Assembly: GCA_900552315.1 (NCBI GenBank)
Contig: URZM01000026.1
Span: 1-17,833, forward strand
From: an uncultured Bacteroidales bacterium
GTDB taxonomy: Bacteria > Bacteroidota > Bacteroidia > Bacteroidales > Muribaculaceae
Direction: 5' to 3'
DNA: 17,833 nucleotides
Position 1 is the first letter of the stretch. Every line of letters begins with the position of its first letter. A program made the position numbers and the translations under genes. Below are positions 15,884-17,833 of this stretch, one piece after another. Below the pieces are notes generated by a model that made no database searches, was not told the DNA's origin, and saw only the letters and a list, made by a program, of their open reading frames with translations.

Positions 15884-15926
15884 TTATTTATGGAATTTGG
15901 GCGCGAGAGCTGCGCCGTTTATTTCG

Positions 15927-15957
15927 CAAAGGTACAACAATTCTGCCGAATTTCAAG
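15927..15957 (-). promoter_or_regulatory. Promoter of sufE
   Basis: On the minus strand, CTTG (15957-15954) is followed after 19 bases by TACCTTTG (15934-15927), the most typical Bacteroidota -7 sequence. Transcription should begin near 15922, giving a leader of about 40 bases. It lies just past the NYN gene's stop codon, which separates the two transcripts. Confidence 0.7.
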
Positions 15958-15968
15958 GCATTTCCGCT

Positions 15969-16619
15969 CTAAAAAGTTTCCCCCAATTCCGGCACCGGTT
16001 GCTCGCGCAGTTTATAGAGCAGGTACCGCTTCAGGCTCGGCAGCCGCTGGGTCAGTTCGCTCAATTCCCAGTGATGCCCCGCCTCCTCCTTGAGCAGCGG
16101 GGAGGTGGCCTCCGCGTCTGTCAGGTTCCAGGTCAGAAGCACCACCTTCGTCTTCAGCGCCTTGAGTTTGCGCACCAGCATCTCATGGTCCGCGTCTCCG
16201 GTGATTAGCACCACATAGTCGAACTTGCGGAACGTGGCCAGCTCGAAGGCCTCCAGCGCGAACCACACGTCCACCCCCTTCTCTATGACCTCCGTCTGCC
16301 CGTTGCGCTCCACCTCCCGCAGATGCTTGTAGTGGAACACCACGTCGTTCTCGATCAGAGTGTCCTCGAACTTGCGCTCGTTGTACAGCAGATGCTTGTC
16401 GTAAGCCTCCTTTACGCGGAAGCGGCCACGGAAATAATGCGCCTCCGTTATCTGGCAGTCACGCGGGTTGACGTGCTCCTCGTCCGCCAGGCGTTCCGTG
16501 ATGAAGTCGAACAGTGACCGCACCCTTATTATACTGTTCTCGATCTTTTTCAGCGCCCGGTTCACCTTGGCGTAATACCCCCCGTCGATGAACACCCCGA
16601 TAGAAATGTATCCTAACAT
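15969..16619 (-). CDS. NYN (PIN-like) domain putative ribonuclease
   Basis: This is a 216-residue protein with the NYN/LabA (DUF88) layout. A first strand with FIDGGY (10-15, acidic D12) is followed by KGVDVWFALEAFE (114-126, D117) and VLITGDADHEMLVRKLKAL (137-155, D142 and D144). These acidic residues form the metal site in PIN-like nucleases, so RNA cleavage is the expected but unproven activity. Between them (about 35-110) lies a charged insert of unknown role. The C-terminus is basic and helical (RLPSLKRYLLYKLRE). The start is MLGYISIGVFIDGG, directly before the first core strand. It is divergent from the HTH-Fic gene at the right. No confident promoter was found. LabA-like proteins of cyanobacteria share the fold but not necessarily the role. 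Confidence 0.85.
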   Translation of the reverse strand: MLGYISIGVFIDGGYYAKVNRALKKIENSIIRVRSLFDFITERLADEEHVNPRDCQITEAHYFRGRFRVKEAYDKHLLYNERKFEDTLIENDVVFHYKHLREVERNGQTEVIEKGVDVWFALEAFELATFRKFDYVVLITGDADHEMLVRKLKALKTKVVLLTWNLTDAEATSPLLKEEAGHHWELSELTQRLPSLKRYLLYKLREQPVPELGETF

Positions 16620-16720
16620 AGAAATGAATTTTTAAAGGAGTAACAATAATGTCTGGCTGGCGGTTTATCCTATGTCCTCGAAATGGAGGAGGCATGAGGG
16701 GAATGTGTGTGACCTTGGAA

Positions 16721-16752
16721 TTTGCCGGTATCGGCAAGTTTTGCTACCTTTG
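16721..16752 (+). promoter_or_regulatory. Promoter of the HTH-Fic gene
   Basis: TTTG (16721-16724), 20 bases, then TACCTTTG (16745-16752) is an exact match to the Bacteroidota consensus. Transcription should begin near 16757-16760. This rules out the upstream in-frame ATG at 16649 as the main start and places translation at 16775 or 16781, with a leader under 25 bases. Confidence 0.78.
16722..16737. promoter_or_regulatory. Palindrome TTGCCG-GTAT-CGGCAA overlapping the -33 box and spacer
   Basis: Two perfect 6-base arms flank a 4-base centre. The site covers the -33 element and half the spacer of the HTH-Fic promoter, where a bound protein would block RNA polymerase. An autoregulatory operator is inferred from its position. 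Confidence 0.45.
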
Positions 16753-16760
16753 CTGCAAAA

Positions 16761-16772
16761 TTGTTATAACAA
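16761..16772. promoter_or_regulatory. Perfect palindrome TTGTTATAACAA at the predicted transcription start
   Basis: This is a perfect 12-bp palindrome with no spacer. It begins 8 bases after the -7 box and ends 2 bases before the ATG at 16775. The position fits a repressor site. Its sequence differs from the palindrome in the promoter spacer, so two different binding proteins or modes are possible. Confidence 0.4.
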
Positions 16773-16774
16773 AC

Positions 16775-17671
16775 ATGCCGATGAAATACGTGACTGTGAG
16801 GGAATGGGCGGACGGACACGGTGTGTCTGAACGCACTGCGAGGAATTATTGCGCTCAGGGTAAAATCAGCGGAGCTTTCCTCAGCGGAAAGACCTGGAAC
16901 ATCCCGGCTGAAGCGGAGATGCCTGCGCGGAGAGGGAAGGCGCGGCTATCCCCGCTGCTCTCGGCGTTGAGGGAGCAGAAGGAAGCCAGACACAAGGGTG
17001 GCATATACCATCGTGTGCAGATTGACCTGGCCTATAATTCCAACCATATCGAGGGCAGCCGTCTCACACACGAGCAGACACGTTACATATTCGAGACAAA
17101 CACGGTAGGCGTAACCAACGCAGCCATAAATGTGGATGACATAGTGGAGACGATGAACCATTTCCGAGCCGTAGACTACATAATAGACCGAACGGAGGGC
17201 CCGCTCACCGAGGCGTATGTCAAGCAACTGCATAGTATTTTGAAATCAGGCACCTCTGATGCCGACAAGGAGTGGTTCAACGTGGGGGAGTACAAACGTT
17301 TGCCCAATGAGGTGGGAGGAGCAGAGACGGCCTTGCCTGAGGATGTCCATGCCGCGATGAAGGCTTTGCTGCGCGAATACAATGCGGCCAAGCGCCCTGC
17401 CTTGGAGCAGATAATAGACTTTCACCAGCGTTTCGAGTCCATTCATCCCTTCCAGGACGGCAACGGACGAGTGGGGCGGCTGATAATGTTCAGGGAGTGT
17501 CTGCGGCATTGCTATGTGCCGTTCATAATAACCGACGAGCTGAAGATGTATTATTACAACGGCTTGCGCAGGTGGCCTGACGTGAGGGGTTTCCTGATGG
17601 ACACGTGCCTCACGGCTCAGGATAATTTCAAGTCGCTGTTGGACTATTTCCGCATCAAATACGCTGACTGA
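16775..17671 (+). CDS. HTH-Fic protein (putative AMP transferase with N-terminal DNA-binding domain and inhibitory motif)
   Basis: From the ATG at 16775 the protein is 298 residues (296 if ATG 16781 is used). The N-terminus, MKYVTVREWADGHGVSERTARNY, resembles the excisionase/MerR-type helix-turn-helix (about 5-50). The Fic part begins near residue 75. YNSNHIEGSRLT includes SNHIEG, which fits the (S/T)xxxE(G/N) inhibitory helix; its Glu blocks productive ATP binding in class II Fic proteins. The catalytic loop is HPFQDGNGRVGR, a full match to HPFx(D/E)GNGRxxR with catalytic His. Fic enzymes usually transfer AMP from ATP to Ser, Thr or Tyr of target proteins. An open frame extends back to 16649, but that stretch holds the promoter and is Cys-rich junk-like sequence, so the shorter start is chosen. 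The target protein is unknown; no antitoxin-like gene is next to it. Confidence 0.9.
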   Translation: MPMKYVTVREWADGHGVSERTARNYCAQGKISGAFLSGKTWNIPAEAEMPARRGKARLSPLLSALREQKEARHKGGIYHRVQIDLAYNSNHIEGSRLTHEQTRYIFETNTVGVTNAAINVDDIVETMNHFRAVDYIIDRTEGPLTEAYVKQLHSILKSGTSDADKEWFNVGEYKRLPNEVGGAETALPEDVHAAMKALLREYNAAKRPALEQIIDFHQRFESIHPFQDGNGRVGRLIMFRECLRHCYVPFIITDELKMYYYNGLRRWPDVRGFLMDTCLTAQDNFKSLLDYFRIKYAD

Positions 17672-17689
17672 GGGGCGACCACGAGTGGG

Positions 17690-17710
17690 GCCCGCGATGG
17701 GGCTGCGGGC
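17690..17710. terminator. GC-rich hairpin after the HTH-Fic gene
   Basis: GCCCGC (17690-17695) and GCGGGC (17705-17710) form a 6-bp stem with a 9-base loop, 18 bases past the stop codon. No T-run follows, so termination is only possible. A further weak inverted repeat, AAGCAC/GTGCTT (17714-17719 and 17738-17743), lies just beyond. Confidence 0.3.
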
Positions 17711-17782
17711 GGCAAGCACGGAGGACATACGGGGGATGTGCTTGGGCGGCCTGTCGAGCGGGCTGCAAATCAGAAAATCACG

Positions 17783-17811
17783 GCTCTTTCATTTAAACTA
17801 AAATAAAGAGC
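17783..17811. repeat. Inverted repeat GCTCTTT / AAAGAGC with AT-rich loop
   Basis: Seven-base arms (17783-17789 and 17805-17811) flank a 15-base AT-rich loop near the right edge. It could be a terminator shared with a gene beyond the window or an operator. The context is cut off. Confidence 0.3.
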
Positions 17812-17833
17812 ACATCCTCCCTTACCCGCTTCA

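Noticed and set aside
16649..16774. N-terminal extension of the HTH-Fic frame back to ATG 16649
   Set aside because: The extension contains the full promoter and a palindrome, and its 42 residues are Cys/Gly-rich with no similarity to the HTH. The ATG at 16775 or 16781 fits better.
1..17833. tRNA, rRNA, CRISPR array, insertion sequence, prophage genes
   Set aside because: None seen on reading both strands. There are no regularly spaced direct repeats, no transposase or integrase motifs and no cloverleaf sequence.

Overview
The window looks like chromosomal DNA from a GC-rich member of the Bacteroidales. Coding DNA is GC-rich and the intergenic leaders are AT-rich. Four recognisable promoters follow the Bacteroidota pattern: a TTG/TTTG box, 19-20 bases, then TAnnTTTG. 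The protein families (DUF4493, PCMD, a Bacteroidales-type POT transporter, RsmF, SufE) fit this. Muribaculaceae or Alistipes-like lineages are plausible, but the genus cannot be fixed from the sequence.

Layout. Positions 1-1409 (minus) hold the 5' part of a membrane-anchored nucleotide-sugar dehydratase (CapD/WbpM type); its 3' end lies outside the window. A 365-base divergent intergenic region follows. It carries the promoter of a long plus-strand gene train, 1775-12105: three lipoproteins with N-terminal DUF4493 domains (two also with C-terminal PCMD domains), two homologous outer-membrane beta-barrel proteins, a fourth lipoprotein with a PCMD domain, a DgkA-type lipid kinase and a secreted PAP2 lipid phosphatase. 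A convergent junction with two REP-like palindromes (12176-12266) separates this train from minus-strand housekeeping genes: rsmF (rRNA cytosine methyltransferase), a POT peptide transporter, sufE and an NYN-domain putative nuclease. The right end is a plus-strand HTH-Fic protein whose promoter is overlaid by two palindromes.

How the genes may work together. The 1775-12105 train is the accessory and most interesting part. Four lipoproteins built from a shared kit of domains, each with a lipobox, are encoded beside a pair of related beta-barrels, with mostly tiny gaps between genes. This suggests one cell-surface assembly, possibly for binding carbohydrate or host ligands. The N-terminal plan of the DUF4493 proteins (lipidated Cys, short strand, Arg, further strands) resembles type V fimbrillin precursors. 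No function for the whole set can be read from sequence. DgkA and PAP2 follow with a 1-base gap and a 4-base overlap and catalyse opposing lipid (de)phosphorylations. The other minus-strand genes appear to be independent units; rsmF and sufE have their own promoters.
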